NCBI RefSeq assembly: GCF_008831285.2
Contig: NC_045144.1
Coordinates: forward strand, 12,885,858-12,949,857
Direction of reading: 5' to 3'
DNA: 64,000 nucleotides
Source: Nymphaea colorata
Lineage: Eukaryota > Streptophyta > Magnoliopsida > Nymphaeales > Nymphaeaceae
Below, one piece after another: positions 1 to 12,000 of this stretch (position 1 is the stretch's first letter; each line of letters begins with the position of its first letter). The notes beneath the pieces were generated by a model. It saw only the letters and a list, made by a program, of their open reading frames with translations, had not been told where the DNA came from and did no database searches. The translations under genes were made by a program, and so were the position numbers.

Positions 1-216
1 AACAAGAACCCTTGTTCTCAAATCAAGTTCCATGACTGATCTCTCAAGTCAAATAACAGAAGTGCATCAACACAAAATCTCAAAACATCAATTACATTCT
101 TTTCCATACTTTACTTGTAAAATCAAAACTACAATAACAATTCAATCAAATAAATGCGTACCTGGGCAACATGGCTTCACAGATAGGCTTTAACTCACAT
201 CCATAGTGGGGTTTGC
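1..216 (-). mobile_element. 5' leader of a Ty3/gypsy element continuing beyond the left edge
   Basis: This stretch lies just inside the LTR and primer-binding site at 221-3791, on the side where the internal region of a minus-strand element should begin. It is AT-rich with no open frame, as expected of an untranslated leader. The gag-pol part would lie left of the window, so this is inferred from position and not from protein similarity. Confidence 0.5.
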
Positions 217-220
217 CATA

Positions 221-232
221 GTTCTGATACCA
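221..232 (-). other. Primer-binding site, initiator tRNA-Met type
   Basis: On the minus strand this reads TGGTATCAGAAC, matching the tRNA-Met(i) 3' end complement TGGTATCAGAGC with one mismatch. It sits 4 bases from the LTR end at 237, where minus-strand reverse transcription would start. It sets the orientation of the adjacent LTR as minus. Confidence 0.65.
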
Positions 233-236
233 AAGC

Positions 237-3200
237 TGTCACACCCCAACCTTTTCACCCTCAAACGAATATTTTTTTTTTAAACATAAAGCATTAAGGT
301 GCGACGACACAACAATTCAAAACGGAGGGAGCTATGCCATTAGAAACAAGGGGCAAACTTTCATTTATATAACAATTTCAGGTGATACACAATTACATCA
401 ATGTGTATGATAAAATGCTCCAAACCATGTAATTAATGCCTACCAACAACAAGACATCAATATAACCAAAAATACGACACGCCGACACTACAAACGACCC
501 AAAACCTCCCCAGTAGGATGTGAGTGAAGCCATCTGATCAACCTGCTGCCCCGGGTCCGCCAAAACCTAAAAAAAAAACAATTGAAGGCTCCCAAACCCT
601 CTTAAGTAGGGCTCCAATATGAGAACAATCATAAAAACAATCTATCATCATGTCGTGTCAGGGCATTGTCACATCATTTACCAAGAAGACCACTCAATGG
701 CCAAGATAACACAATATCGATTCACATGCACATCAATCACAAACACTTCATTCATATACTTTTCATTTTCATTAACTTCAGTGAATTGACAGTTCATGTG
801 GGTGCAAACACAGGCACGTGCACACTGCGGGCGGCCTACAGTCGAGAGACAACCCCCGTGGTGGCCCAGAACAATATGGATCCATTCACCCGCTGCAGCG
901 GTAGAGCACTCATCCATGGGTGTGTGAATTCCAAGGAGAGATACTCAGCCTTCCCTAGGACACCCAGGTTGGGAAAGCGGGAGCCCAATGCTCCAAGCAC
1001 ATCACACAACAGTACCCTGGAGCCTTGCACCGCCTGCGCTCCGAACAGGCGAGACCAGCGGCGAAGGCGGGACAACTCCCAAACACATAGCCACATCCCA
1101 CTGGTCTCTCATCTCTTATTCTTTCATTATTATCATTACAATAGCACATTCACAAAATGACTGGCTAGCTCATGAGGTTGGTACATTTCACGAGTGCACC
1201 CACACCTCCAATTGCCTCCTCACGAGGGCTACACATAACATTAACAGTCTTAGCTAGCCGTCATAACGATACGGGTACAACTACCCTTCTATTCATTCAA
1301 TTGCATCATTGCCCATGGCAATGCATATGCAACAAATCACAACACTCACATTCATAAGCACTCACTTCTTATCAAACACATCATTCACATCTTTCAAAAC
1401 TTAGCTAAATCCTGGAGAGTAGTCTCGATTCGTGATGGCTCGTAGCTGTCCTATGCAATTATCATTCTATGATGCTCTCTAATGCACAATCGGGGTCGAG
1501 GAGACACTCGGCTCGATACCCCACCTCATGTGTCCTAAACAGTTATCAATTCTAGCATGCACATGCAAATGCGTAACAATTTTCAAAACGAGCTTCTAAT
1601 AGCTTTCCAAAACAAAACTTGCCACATGACAAATCATTCACAAAATGACTGGCTAGCTCATGAGGTTGGTTCACTTCACAAGTACACCCACACCTCCAAT
1701 TGCCTCCACACACGAGGGCTACACATAACATTAACAGTGTTAGCTAGCCGTCATAACAATACGGATACAACTACCCTTCAATTCATTCAATTGCATCATT
1801 GCCCATGGCAATGCATATGCAACAAATCACAACATTCACAATCACGCACATCAGTCACATCTTTCAAAGCTTAGCCGAACCACGAAGTGTAGTCTCTATC
1901 CGTGATTGGCTTGTAGCTGTCCTAGGTAATTATCATGATGTTTTCTAATGTACAATTGGGGTCGAGGAGACACTCGACTCGATACCCCACCTCATCTGTC
2001 CTAAGCAGTTATCAATTTTAGTATGCACATGCAATGTGTAACATTTTCAAAACAAATCTTATCATATATCAAATCATTTGCATGCATACATACATTCATT
2101 CACAAAACAATCATTCAATCACATCACAATCCTAAGATCCCACGATCTTAAGAACACACATTCACACGTTGGCCCCAGGCAGGGATTTGCCTGGAATGCC
2201 ACCATACCCGTCGCGTGTCCACAAAACTCTTCAAAATGCCTCGAGCTTCGAATCTGATCGCTCAAGGTCTACGGGACGTGCCTGGTGTACCTGCAGACAT
2301 AAGAAAAAGATAAGATTTCTACTAGTTAGTTTCACGATCCAAACAAATATAAAACACATTGAGACATATGTCATCGCCTCAAGAGGGTGTCGACGGGTAG
2401 TGTCGACCTACAAGCCCTCGAATAGGCCTCCTCCTAACTTCTTGACGTTGCCACCAAACGTCAAAACTCAATGCTTCGATCAATCCATCACTAACACTTT
2501 TCTCATTAACTTTCTTTAGTTGAAGCGTCTTCCCAATGGTACACCCAACTTACATATTCTTCTCACCCACATCAAAATCTCTACCATGTTTCCAAATAGC
2601 TTCGAAAATCAACACCTTAAGCTTAAAAGATCATTATAGACATGAATCAATGCTTCTCTAACATAATCCTAAACTTTTCCCAAAAAGAAAAGTCGCTAAC
2701 ATGCATCCCAAATCATGAATTCTTAATTCTAGCATGCCAAATCAATAATTATACATGCTCTAATAGAAAATAATAGTTGATTTAGGCTTGGTTAAGCCTC
2801 GCTCACCCCAATATTAGAGTCTAAACTGCTGCAATCCTCTTGGCAGGCACCTCACGAGTTCAAATGTCCCCCAAACAGCTAAAATCTCTCAATGCCCCCT
2901 CCACCAATGCATTCTAGTCATTGGTATGAGGGGAAAGATGCGTCTCCAAGCTGCAAATCGACTAAAAAGCCATAAAAGAGTCAAAAATTGACAAAACGGA
3001 GTTCAAAAAAGGGTCTGTCATTAGAAGAGGCCCACAGTAGTGGTGTGGGAAGCTGAAAACGAATGAGAGAGAGAGGGTGCTGACAGAGAGGGAAGACAGA
3101 GAGAGAGGGTTCGGACAAAAAGGGGGAAGATGGCAGTGAGGGTGAGAGTGCGTGAAAAGGGAGAAGAAAACGTGAGGGTGAGTGAGGGGACATGAGAGCT

Positions 3201-3791
3201 GTCGGGAGGGAGCTCGGATTAGAGAGGGAGATGACAGAGAAGAGCGAGGGACAGAAGGGGAGTCGGCAGAAAGCAATGAGAGAGGGTGGAGGGGAAAAAG
3301 AAGAAGGAAGAGAGGAGAAGAAGAGGCAGAGAGAGGTTGGGAGGGCTTACCAGAGCAGCACTGCCGCTGCGCTTCCTCCGCTGGCCCACGCGTCGCCTCT
3401 GTCACCCTCGACCACCTGTTTCTTCTTTGCGTGGAGCTCCCTAGCAACAAGAGAGGCAACGAAGGGGGAGAGTGAGAGGAGGACGAGGGAGAACAGCCCT
3501 CGTCGAGCTCTCACGCGGGTAAGTTGAGGGTCCAGGTCTGGACCCGCTCCAACCTGACCTGAAATAAAAAAGAGCATTACAGAACCGGCTCAGAATACCA
3601 CTATAACATCCCGACCCACTCATGAGCTCGGGCCCCTGGTTCAGTAGATCCCAACTTGCCCCTTAGCAGTTTTAGCCCTAACCCGAAAAAGGCTTGGAAC
3701 CAAGACAATCTTCTCATCAATGACCCCCTTTATAAATCCCTGAAGATTCCTCACTTTCTTCAATACAGGACTAAACATTTGGGGCGTTACA
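237..3791 (-). mobile_element. Long LTR (~3.55 kb) of a Ty3/gypsy Tekay/Del-like element
   Basis: The segment opens with TGTCACACCCC and closes with GGGGCGTTACA, so the two ends form an 11-base terminal inverted repeat with 2 mismatches and the TG..CA borders of LTRs. On the minus strand a TATA-like ATTTATAAAG lies about 60 bases inside the LTR start. A primer-binding site follows the other end. LTRs of 3 kb or more, starting TGTAAC.CCC, are typical of the Tekay/Del lineage. Part of this LTR (about 2160-2300) reappears at about 37190-37340 beside gypsy pol remnants, which supports the assignment. The other LTR and the target duplication lie outside the window. The purine-rich stretch 3060-3520 gives long but meaningless open frames. 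Confidence 0.65.
1151..2110. repeat. Two-copy tandem duplication, period 488 bp, inside the LTR
   Basis: The segment starting CACAAAATGACTGGCTAGC at 1151 recurs at 1639. Both copies carry the same order of landmarks: CCCATGGCAATGCATATGC, then GGGGTCGAGGAGACACTCG, then CCCCACCTCAT. The copies differ by substitutions and small indels, so the duplication is not recent. Confidence 0.85.
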
Positions 3792-4222
3792 AGGCCTCTC
3801 CTATCCACGTGCTGGTTGTTGATCACAGTCTATTGGTCTTGGTTCCAAAATGTCTCATCCTCATAATCTGCAAATTCTGCTATGTCATCACCTTGGTCGG
3901 CTTGTTGTTGGGGGTGCCAACCCTTTGTCCTTGCCTGTGGGTGCTCTTGATGTGTCCACCCATGTGGTAGCTGAGGGCTGGCCCCATTGGTCCCACTGTA
4001 GGGGAGGAACCAGTCCAAGTGACCTGCATGGTGCATGTCATGTAACTGGTGGCATTGTGGAATAGGTGGTGTGGTATAAGTGTTAGCCAGTTAGGGTGAG
4101 TGTGTGGATCTAGGTTAGGTGGATATGGGTGTGGTATAGGTTTTTGTGGTGGGTGAGTCTAGCCATGGGTCTGGTTCGGGCAGAACATCAGCACAAGGAG
4201 GCAATCAAAGTATCTCAGCCAC
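3792..4222 (-). mobile_element. Possible internal region of the copia element whose LTR is at 4290-4588
   Basis: This stretch lies on the internal side of the minus-strand LTR and primer site at 4223-4588. One minus frame (4036-3830) is open for 68 codons and rich in His, Gln and Asp, but shows no gag motif I recognise. The gypsy LTR at 237-3791 abuts it directly, so the rest of the element may have been cut off by that insertion. Assignment is by position only. Confidence 0.3.
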
Positions 4223-4289
4223 AACTCTGATACCATTTAAAGAATCTGAAAATAGGTGAAGAGTAATCTCAGCCACAACTCTGATGCCA
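4223..4289 (-). repeat. Duplicated primer-binding site/LTR junction
   Basis: AACTCTGATACCA at 4223-4235 and AACTCTGATGCCA at 4277-4289 are two primer-site copies on the minus strand. Both are followed by the same LTR edge (T.TAAAGAATC). The outer copy has lost its LTR after about 35 bases, leaving a short tandem duplication of the LTR/PBS junction. Confidence 0.6.
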
Positions 4290-4588
4290 TGTAAAGAATC
4301 CGAAATAAAAACAAAATATAAAATCTATAATTTACTCATAAAGGAGAATCTCTCAATAAAGAGAGAAGAACAATGCACCAAAGCACTAAGAGAATAAAGA
4401 TTGCTGTAAAACCAGCACCAAAGAGTCCACACAAAAGGCACTAAGGCCTAAAAGAAATCGCATGGCTGAATGGGAAGAGTACTTTATGGAAAGTAACTCA
4501 GCAGGCTGTACAACAGCTTCGAAAAGAACATATACAAAAGGACCAGACTGTCCTTAATAGTAAAAAGTGGGCTGTTGGCTTTCTAACA
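4290..4588 (-). mobile_element. Copia-type LTR, 299 bp
   Basis: Borders are TGTAAAGAATCC and CTTTCTAACA, the TG..CA ends seen in the other copia LTRs of this window. A tRNA-Met(i)-like primer site adjoins the left side, so the element is on the minus strand and this would be its 5' LTR. No matching second LTR is seen. Confidence 0.55.
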
Positions 4589-4818
4589 TTTTAAACAGCA
4601 TCAATTTGCTACATATGTCCCAAAACATTTAAGATGTTCAAATGCTAAGCCAAATAAATATTATTGCCAAGCTTCCATATATGCTTCTACCTAGGTGATT
4701 AAGAAGTAGAACCAAAGGAAAAAAAAAAGAGGAAAATCTAGAATGGAAAAAGGTATGAGTACTAAGGCAACAACTAGGTTATCCTACATTCAAGCTTTGC
4801 CACCATCTATATGTATAG

Positions 4819-5056
4819 TGTTGACGTGTTCTGTATGTGTGGGTCTGGGTCTGGATCCTATCCGCCCTTCTGTCCATGTTGAGTTCTATTTAAGTAACCT
4901 TTGTAACCCTAATTGAAAGTGTTAATGAAAATTAAGAGTGAGAGAGACCGGCAGCTGGTGAGCGCTGGAATCATCTCCGACATCGTGGTTTTTTCCCTCA
5001 TGCTGAGGGGTTTTCCACATTATATTTGTGTTCTTTGTGTGTTTTACTGTTCAACA
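4819..5056 (+). mobile_element. Solo copia LTR (family B-like) with TSD TATAG
   Basis: The 238-bp segment begins TGTTGACGTG and ends GTTCAACA. It is flanked on both sides by TATAG (4814-4818 and 5057-5061), a perfect 5-bp target duplication. It aligns with the LTRs at 55429-55669 and 57802-58134: a GGGTCTGGGTCTGGAT block near the start, GAGAGAGA, then GTGGTTTTTTCC, GCTGAGG and TTTTCCAC. No primer site or coding flanks it, so it is a recombination-derived solo LTR. It lies upstream of the POLH exons, presumably in an intron. Confidence 0.85.
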
Positions 5057-5061
5057 TATAG

Positions 5062-5645
5062 CATATCAATTCCTAATATTTGTCTTTTTTTTCATAGGTA
5101 TATCAGAATTGCCAAATATGAATCTTTCTTCTTGAATTTTTGCTGTTCAATATGTTTTGCAATAATTGCTATTAACAACTATTTAACATCGCCTTGTCGT
5201 TTTTTATTGTTTTAAATCAATGAAATAAACAACTCATTTTCCTGTCTATGTGACTGAGATATATGCATATCCTGTAACTGTAAAGTGAACAATACTATTC
5301 ACAAGTAGGTAGGATGTAGATTTAGATTCTTGACATTTGTTTAAGGCTGGTTCAATCTGGGGCTAGTTGGTTTAAGTATTTGGGTAGTAGTGAATGGGGT
5401 GGCAGCCATTCAATGCTGTCTTCTTTTTGTGCATTACTGCTCTGGGCTGTGTATCTTTTCTAGACTGAGTTCCATAACTTACTTTGAAGCCTCAAGGCCT
5501 AAATGGTCAACCGCTTTTTCCCATAATCCAGTTTGAGCATAGCATATGCTTGTAAACAGTTTTTAAAACTGAGCAGTGGTACTTATTTGGAGCTTGAAAT
5601 TGGAGTTGGGGAGACTGACATGAATATATGTTTCTTGTCCCACAG
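5062..5645 (+). other. Intron sequence upstream of the POLH UBZ exon
   Basis: T-rich, non-coding sequence ending in TTGTCCCACAG, a good 3' splice site at 5645. I found no earlier POLH exon between 3792 and 5645, so the upstream exons must lie left of the window or be lost. Confidence 0.6.
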
Positions 5646-5881
5646 AATGAACTCCCAGTGAATGAAGAGATCAATGTTTTGGGTGCTAAAGACACAGTTT
5701 TATCTGAAATGGATGGACAACCTTTCTGGATTGATGATTCTAGATGCTCATTCTGTGGTTTTGAATTACCTCCAAGTTTTTTCATTGAGAGGCAAGAACA
5801 TTTGGACTACCATCTAGCAGAGGTGCTTCAGAAGGAAGAATCCCAACATGTACTTGCACAAAGGACTCCACCAAAACATAG
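5646..5881 (+). CDS. POLH: DNA polymerase eta, penultimate exon with UBZ zinc finger (partial gene)
   Basis: Polymerase eta is the Y-family polymerase that copies past UV photoproducts at stalled forks in the nucleus. This exon encodes 78 full codons from the C-terminal third. It contains the UBZ motif C-x2-C ... H-x3-H, read as RCSFCGFELPPSFF followed by RQEHLDYHLAE; in the family this binds mono-ubiquitinated PCNA. The exon starts after the splice acceptor at 5645 in phase 0 and ends ACATAG before GTTTCTC at 5882. An open frame reaches further at both ends (5628-5987), but that is intron read-through. It joins 7333-7435 in frame. The catalytic exons are not in the window. Family assignment rests on the finger and its FxERQEHLDYHLA context plus the PIP-like tail. 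Confidence 0.83.
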
Positions 5882-7332
5882 GTTTCTCTCTCCCTCTCAT
5901 GTGTATACATACATACATATACATATATACATACACATGTATATATTCCGTTTGGTGGTGCCATTCTTATTTATTCTGCTGTATTGATACTCGCAGTTCA
6001 TTGTTGAGCTGCTTCCAACGGATTCATTGCTCAGCTGGTTTCATTAACCAACCATACAATGCCCAAAACTTTGTCAAAAAAAAAAACATTAAAAATCCAA
6101 TGTGTAAATTGGATTTTATATGGTTTTTAAGAGGTTTTCAGGTTAATAAAATTTGATCTTAGCATAAAGTTTTTATGGTTTTTATATGTATTTTTTCAAA
6201 AAGCTGCACCATAAAGCAGTAAACAGCAAAAGATAGTAGATACATCACATATGATGGAACATGCTTGATTTGTGCGTTTTGGATCCAGGTCAGAACCCAA
6301 CCAAAAACCCACGTGCATTATTGTGCTTATATCCTTCCCTGCAAGTAATAGCTGGTTGGCTATTCTTGTACATTACTATGTATTCTTTAGTCAGGAAATG
6401 ACACTTAATCTGAACTAGGGCATTGTGTGAATGTGCAGTTTTAAAACCTAGACGTTCACTGTTCTGTTCTTGTTTGATCTGCTATTTGTGTTTCTTTTCT
6501 TAGATTCTCTGCTGCTTTACAATATGTTTATACTGTTTGCAATAACACAATGTTCTCTTAATCTGAGTTTCTTAGTACTTTTTTTCTAAATCTGTTGCCT
6601 TTTTCTTTTCCTTTGTTTATTTATGCCTCTTTGTGTATATATAGGCTAATATTCATTCTCCAATGTAAGCTGTTTGAACAGCCTTTTAGTGATTCAATAA
6701 TTACATTATCTCTCCGTTCTTCTATTGTATTCATGCCTTAGTGCCTACTGTTGTTCTTCTGTGGGATATCTATTGTGACTGCTATCAGTCACGTTGTCTA
6801 AAACTAGTGTTCAGAATGAGCACCAATAATATGAGCACTACTGTGCACTATCTAAACCATCTAATCATGCTAGAATGTGTGGTTGTGAAGATTGCCTGCT
6901 CAAAACAGTAATTGTTTGTTAACCATTTTACAAAGTATCTCTGAACATCTGATCATATTGATTGAATGGTTGAAGTATGTGCACACAATTGCTCATAGCG
7001 TAAGAAATACATATACTATGTCATTTACTTTAACGACCTCCTAAAAGATCATCGGCTTTTTTCCTTTCCATTTTATGTTGTTGTCTGAAAAATCTGCCCA
7101 TATTAATGAATACCAGATAAAAGCAAACGGAGATCATCGGATTGCTCTTTTGAAGTTTGTTTTTTTATCATCAACAAAGAATATGGCATTTTGAGGCTTG
7201 AAATGTTTATGAAAATTCTGACCTAATTTCAATATGAAAACGAGCTCTTTATGTGTCTGCACATGTTTGCAGTCACACATGTGATTTTGTGCTCTAATAT
7301 TGTGAGTTTCTGTTATTGTTCTAATATAACAG
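5882..7332 (+). other. POLH: POLH last intron (1,451 bp)
   Basis: It begins GTTTCTC and ends CTAATATAACAG. The sequence is T-rich, with a (CATA)n-like microsatellite at about 5905-5945, just after the donor. No transposon border was recognised inside it. Confidence 0.7.
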
Positions 7333-7435
7333 GCCTAAACGTACTAAGGAAAGTGGGAGGAAGAAGCACAAGTCATCTTTGAGAGAGGTTAAGCATATCC
7401 CAATTGACTTTTTTTTTGCGAAGGAGAAGCAGTAA
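7333..7435 (+). CDS. POLH: DNA polymerase eta, last exon with PIP-box-like C-terminus
   Basis: Spliced to the UBZ exon, the split codon AG|G keeps the frame, giving PPKHR|PKRTKESGRKKHKSS, then LREVKHIPIDFFFAKEKQ and a TAA stop at 7433-7435. The Lys/Arg-rich stretch is a plausible nuclear localisation signal. IPIDFFF resembles the PCNA-interacting box found at the C-terminus of polymerase eta, where two aromatic residues follow an aliphatic one, although the usual leading Gln is not evident. The exon is short but its splice acceptor and phase agree. Confidence 0.82.
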
Positions 7436-7990
7436 TCTGGGGGCTCTTTCCTATGAGGTGATTTGTGTATATATATTTGTTCTTTGAATTTGTGTGTTGA
7501 TGCCTCCTTAACTATGTTAGTATTCTGCAAAAATCTATTCTAATTGAAAAAATAAAGGAATAACTGACCACATTCAAAAGAGCTTTTAGCCAAGTGTTCA
7601 AGTTTTGAGGCAGATAAAGATAATCTATTCACTTTGTTTGGCAGGATGGTGGAAGTAGTATTTAGTTCCCCTGCTTATGTAGAATTAAAGGTTTTCCTTG
7701 AGGATAGATATACAGCAGAAAAGAATGGGTTTTCCTTTTGTTTTGAAAGGGCTTTGGTGAAGGGTTTCTGGTACGTCTTTAATGAGTTTTCCGGAGCGTG
7801 TCATCGGGCATAGGGTTGCGAGTCTGTTTGAGACCATTTCTTCCACCATTTCAATGATTTCACCACAACCACAAGAAGGCTGTACGATGGGAGGTACTCT
7901 TGAGATGAGCAATCTTCTCTCTCGTGTTCCCCATGACACTCTTGAAACGAAATTGCTTTTTCATGCTGGAAACAGATAGGGCCTGTGTGG
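7436..7990 (+). other. POLH: POLH 3' untranslated region, possibly with an intron
   Basis: Non-coding sequence after the stop. CCTATGAG|GTGATTTG at about 7460 and TTTGTTTGGCAG|GATGG at 7644 look like a donor and acceptor, so the 3' UTR may be spliced. This is inferred from splice-like sequence only. Confidence 0.3.
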
Positions 7991-8399
7991 ATGACATGCC
8001 CTCCAGACCTGCCCATGAGAAAATGTGGAAACCTGATTTTCTAAACCTGGTTTTCTGTTTGGATGCCAATACAAAAACCAAGTTTTCTTTTCAAACATGG
8101 TTTTCGTTTGGAAGACAAAAACCTGGTTTTTAAGGGTGCCTCTAAAACCAATTTCAGTTGAATATCAAATACAGTTAATTACAGTTAAACGAATAACAAT
8201 AGAACACATACATGGACTAGTACATATGGTAAAAAAAACACTAACTGTAAGTTATACAGCTTTACATGGTGAGCAAGTAGTGAAGGCTTTTGCTGAGTAA
8301 TAGGCGAGAGTAGTAGAGCCATGACAAAAATCAAATTAAGTCAGGATTCTTGATCAAGATCCTTGCTTGCTCCGGTGGACTAAGAACAACACGTGCAAC
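7991..8399. other. Non-coding spacer with short repeated motif
   Basis: Between 8030 and 8140 an AAACCTGGTTTT / TCGTTTGGA motif recurs three to four times. It resembles MITE-end sequence, but no inverted repeat pair or target duplication can be drawn. The rest holds nothing I recognise. Confidence 0.3.
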
Positions 8400-9002
8400 G
8401 CTGTATCACTTCCAAGGAAACTATGCTCGGGTTGCAGAACCTGAATGGAATATACAAAAAGGAAATTAGGATGCAGAGCATCAGCTACCTAACCATCCTA
8501 CACAGGAAAAAATCCTGGCTCCCAGCCACAAAAACAGCACATTAGAAAGCCCAAGGAAAAACCAAGCCAAAACAAAGACCTGTCCCAAGCCAGTGGACAT
8601 AATAACATGATCAACTAGTAGCTCGCCTCTCTTCGTGGAATTCATTTTCGAACACAGCCAAACCAGCTTCCAGCGTAGTGTAAGAGCAGTGAACCTGAAT
8701 GCCGTCCGGTGCTTCCTGCTCTCTCCTTCATTCATCCTCCCACCTTCGTCTTCCCTCTATCTTTCCTTTAAGCCAGTTCCCCGAGGGTGCTACTCCTCTA
8801 ACCATGAGGATAGCAACTGCATCTATGGTTCCTCTCTACCCCGACAGCACTAACAGTCTTCACTATCAGCTCCCCAGTCGCCTGCTTTTCCAAACTGCTG
8901 CAGTCCGACTACCATTGTTAAGCTTGAAATTCACCAGCTCCAAGCTCAAACCAACCATGTTGTCCGGTCTCTCCATATTTTCAGTAAAAGTTTCTCCCTC
9001 TC

Positions 9003-12000
9003 CTATATGAGCAGACCCTTAAACACTGATTGACAGGTACACCAAATGATCTTGGTTACATGCACATTGAGCTCTTCCACAGAATCATGAACCAGCTGGT
9101 TCCTCCACCACCATATATTCCAGATTACTATTTGGAAGCACTCCAAACATTTCTTTTTTACCCAAGCTGGCTCTAGCCTGGCATTATACCAGAGCTCCAC
9201 CTCCTTCCTCAAATCCAGCCAAGGCATCCGAGAGCGTCCAAATTTCTTGACAACCCAATTCCAGACTGATAGTTTGGTTGCATTGTAAAAACAAGTGGGA
9301 GTTGTTTTCCTCCGCCTTATGACATAAAAAGCATCTAATAGCTGCTGTCATTTTTCAAGCATAGGGAGTTTGTTCTTGCACGCGACATAGAGGAACCAAG
9401 CTGCTCTAGCTCAACCTTGGGTTCCTCTTTACCTCGGATGGCCTCCCAAATATCTTGGCTGGTTAGGCTTTAAGGTTGCTAGAAGAGCTGAGTCAGCTGA
9501 CTAGCTGATCCAGTCCCTTTGCAAGCTGCATCGAGTCGATAGCCCTGCACAAGGTAGCAGGCCAAAGGTGTTGCTGCTCCCTAGATCTTCATATTGCCTC
9601 TACCAATCTCTCTAACATGTTGTATTTCGTACCATATTCTTCCCCAATCAGATAATCTACAAAGATTATGATCTGCCCATCGGTCTAGCCAGCACTTTAC
9701 ACGTGTGCCCAGACAATTTTCCAATGGAGCATTGCTACTAATTTTCCTCCAGCCTGCTTTGAGGCTTTGCCAGGCCTATGATCCTTTCCTTCTCTCATGT
9801 CTGAACCACATGCTATATGACCATTTCAGATATCTACTCGTTAACCATCTGGATAGGAAGGAATCCAGATTTACAATCCTGCAGAATCTAGAAGCCAACT
9901 GCGCCTCACTGATATTCACTATCTTTTTTAAACCAATCCCTCCTTCCAAAATCGGTTTAGTGAGAGTGGAACAGCTTACATAGTGACTTCTATGCATCGT
10001 ACTAGTTTCAGCCCATAAGAAAGTCGCCATTGTCCGTTTCAGCTTAGCGTGGTCGCCTTAGGGAGAAGAAACACCTGCATCCAGAAGGAGATCACCGAGC
10101 CCAGGTTGTATCTCATTACACACTATCTACCTGCCGAAGAGAAAGTTTTCCAATTGCACAGTTTTATGTCCAGCTTAAGCATCAAGTCCTGGTAGTGTTC
10201 CTCTTTCAATGGGGCCACAAATAAAGGAAGGCCCAAGTATTTAATGGGCCAAGACACCAGCCGAGAGTATCACTAATTTGCTGCCTTTCACTTGAAGTCA
10301 TAACAAAGGGAATGATGACGGATTTATCCCCATTAACTGATAATCTTGATACTTTCTCCATGTCATCCAAAAAACCCTTAATAGCCTTCACAGACTTCGG
10401 GGAGCCCTTAGCAAAGATCAGAAAATCATCAGCAAACATAAGAGCTCAACCAAGGCAAATTCTTGACACACAGCGGAATGAGAATTTGCCTCTCTATCAC
10501 CCTTCTACCCAAATTTCTGGCGATAATTTGTATAACAATGATGAACAAATAGGAGGAGAGCGGGTCTCCTTGTCTGATAACAATGATGAACAAATAGGAG
10601 GAGAGCGGGTCTCCTTGTCTGATACCCTTGCCGCTGCTAAATGCCCTACCCTCCACTCCATTGATGAGCATTGAGAGAGAGGACGTTTAAACACATTTCA
10701 TGATCACTTATCCATGATGGTTGGAACCCCAAGGAGGCCATACTATTGGCAAGGAATTTCCACGAAACCCAATCGTAAAAGCCTTAGAGAGGTCTAATTT
10801 AAGGCAAAGTGAATACTCCTTTCTAGAGCCCAAGAGATCGACAACATCATTGGCTACAGCGATCTGATCGTGAATGACTATTTTTAATGAACGCCCCATG
10901 TTGCTCCCCGATGGTACGAGCTAGAATGAGCGGTAATCTAGCTACCATCACTTGGATATAATCTTGTACATACTATTACACAATGCTATATGCCTAAAAT
11001 CCTAAATCCTTATCGCTCCTCTCACTTTGGGAATGAGCATGATATTGGTGAAATTAATGCTGTTAACCAGTCTCTCGCTCTTTAAAAAATCTGCCACTTC
11101 TCTACTGACATCAGTCCCTATAATCCCCCAAAGCTACTGGTAGAAATAGTTGGGGATCCCATTGGGGCTGGCAGCAGTATGACTATCTAAAGAAAAAACA
11201 GCACCTTTTACCTTTTCCCGGCTCACTGGGCAAAGGAGGCGCTGATTTTCCACATCAGAGACACTCTTCCCTTCAATTCAGTATTTTGAAGGTTCCCGCT
11301 AGCCTGGCCTTCTTTCATGAATTCCTCATAAAAACTTATCGATCTCTCCAAAATATCCGATATAGTTGAATACAAATGATTTCCAACCTGAAAACTGTGT
11401 ATGGTATTCCTTTCCTGTCTTCCTTTGGCCGAAGCCTGGAAGAATTTGGTGTTGCGGTCCCCCTCACGCAACCACCTAACTTTGGCTCTATCACTCCAAT
11501 AGATTTCCTCCATGAACAGCTTCTGATTGAGCTCCTCCCTAGTCTGATCTACCTCCTCTCATAGATCCCAGTTGCCCTTTTCTATTACCTCTTGTCAACT
11601 TTCCAGCTTGCTGGTAAGCTTTTACCCTCTCTGCTAAGATGTTACCACTCTCTCTTTTCCATTGTTTAAGGCTTGCTTTGACACTACCAAGTTTTGCAAG
11701 AACCCTTAACATAGGACAACCATAAGAAGGCTCCTCCCGAGCGTGCCTGATCATGTCCACAACAAGTGTGTTGGACAGCCAAGGCCTATAGAATCTGAAG
11801 CGACAAGGAGGTTTAGTCACAGTAGAAAGTTCCTTGTTGGAAAACACAAGAGCCTTGTGGCCTGAAGAGACCCTAGCTCTCGCTCTAAGAGATCTCTACC
11901 CAAGAGTCCAAGACTGCTTTCGAGCCATTGTTGATTAAGCAAACACCAATCCAGCTTGCACCAAATCTTCCCTTGGCCCCTTTTGTGATTCGACCAGGTA

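Noticed and set aside
2962-3527. Long frames on both strands over the purine-rich part of the gypsy LTR
   Set aside because: Low-complexity Arg/Glu/Gly or Ser/Leu/Pro sequence, no domain; they lie inside an LTR.
7977-8145. A MITE starting GGGCCTGTGTGGATG
   Set aside because: No inverted partner end and no target duplication; only a short internal motif repeats.
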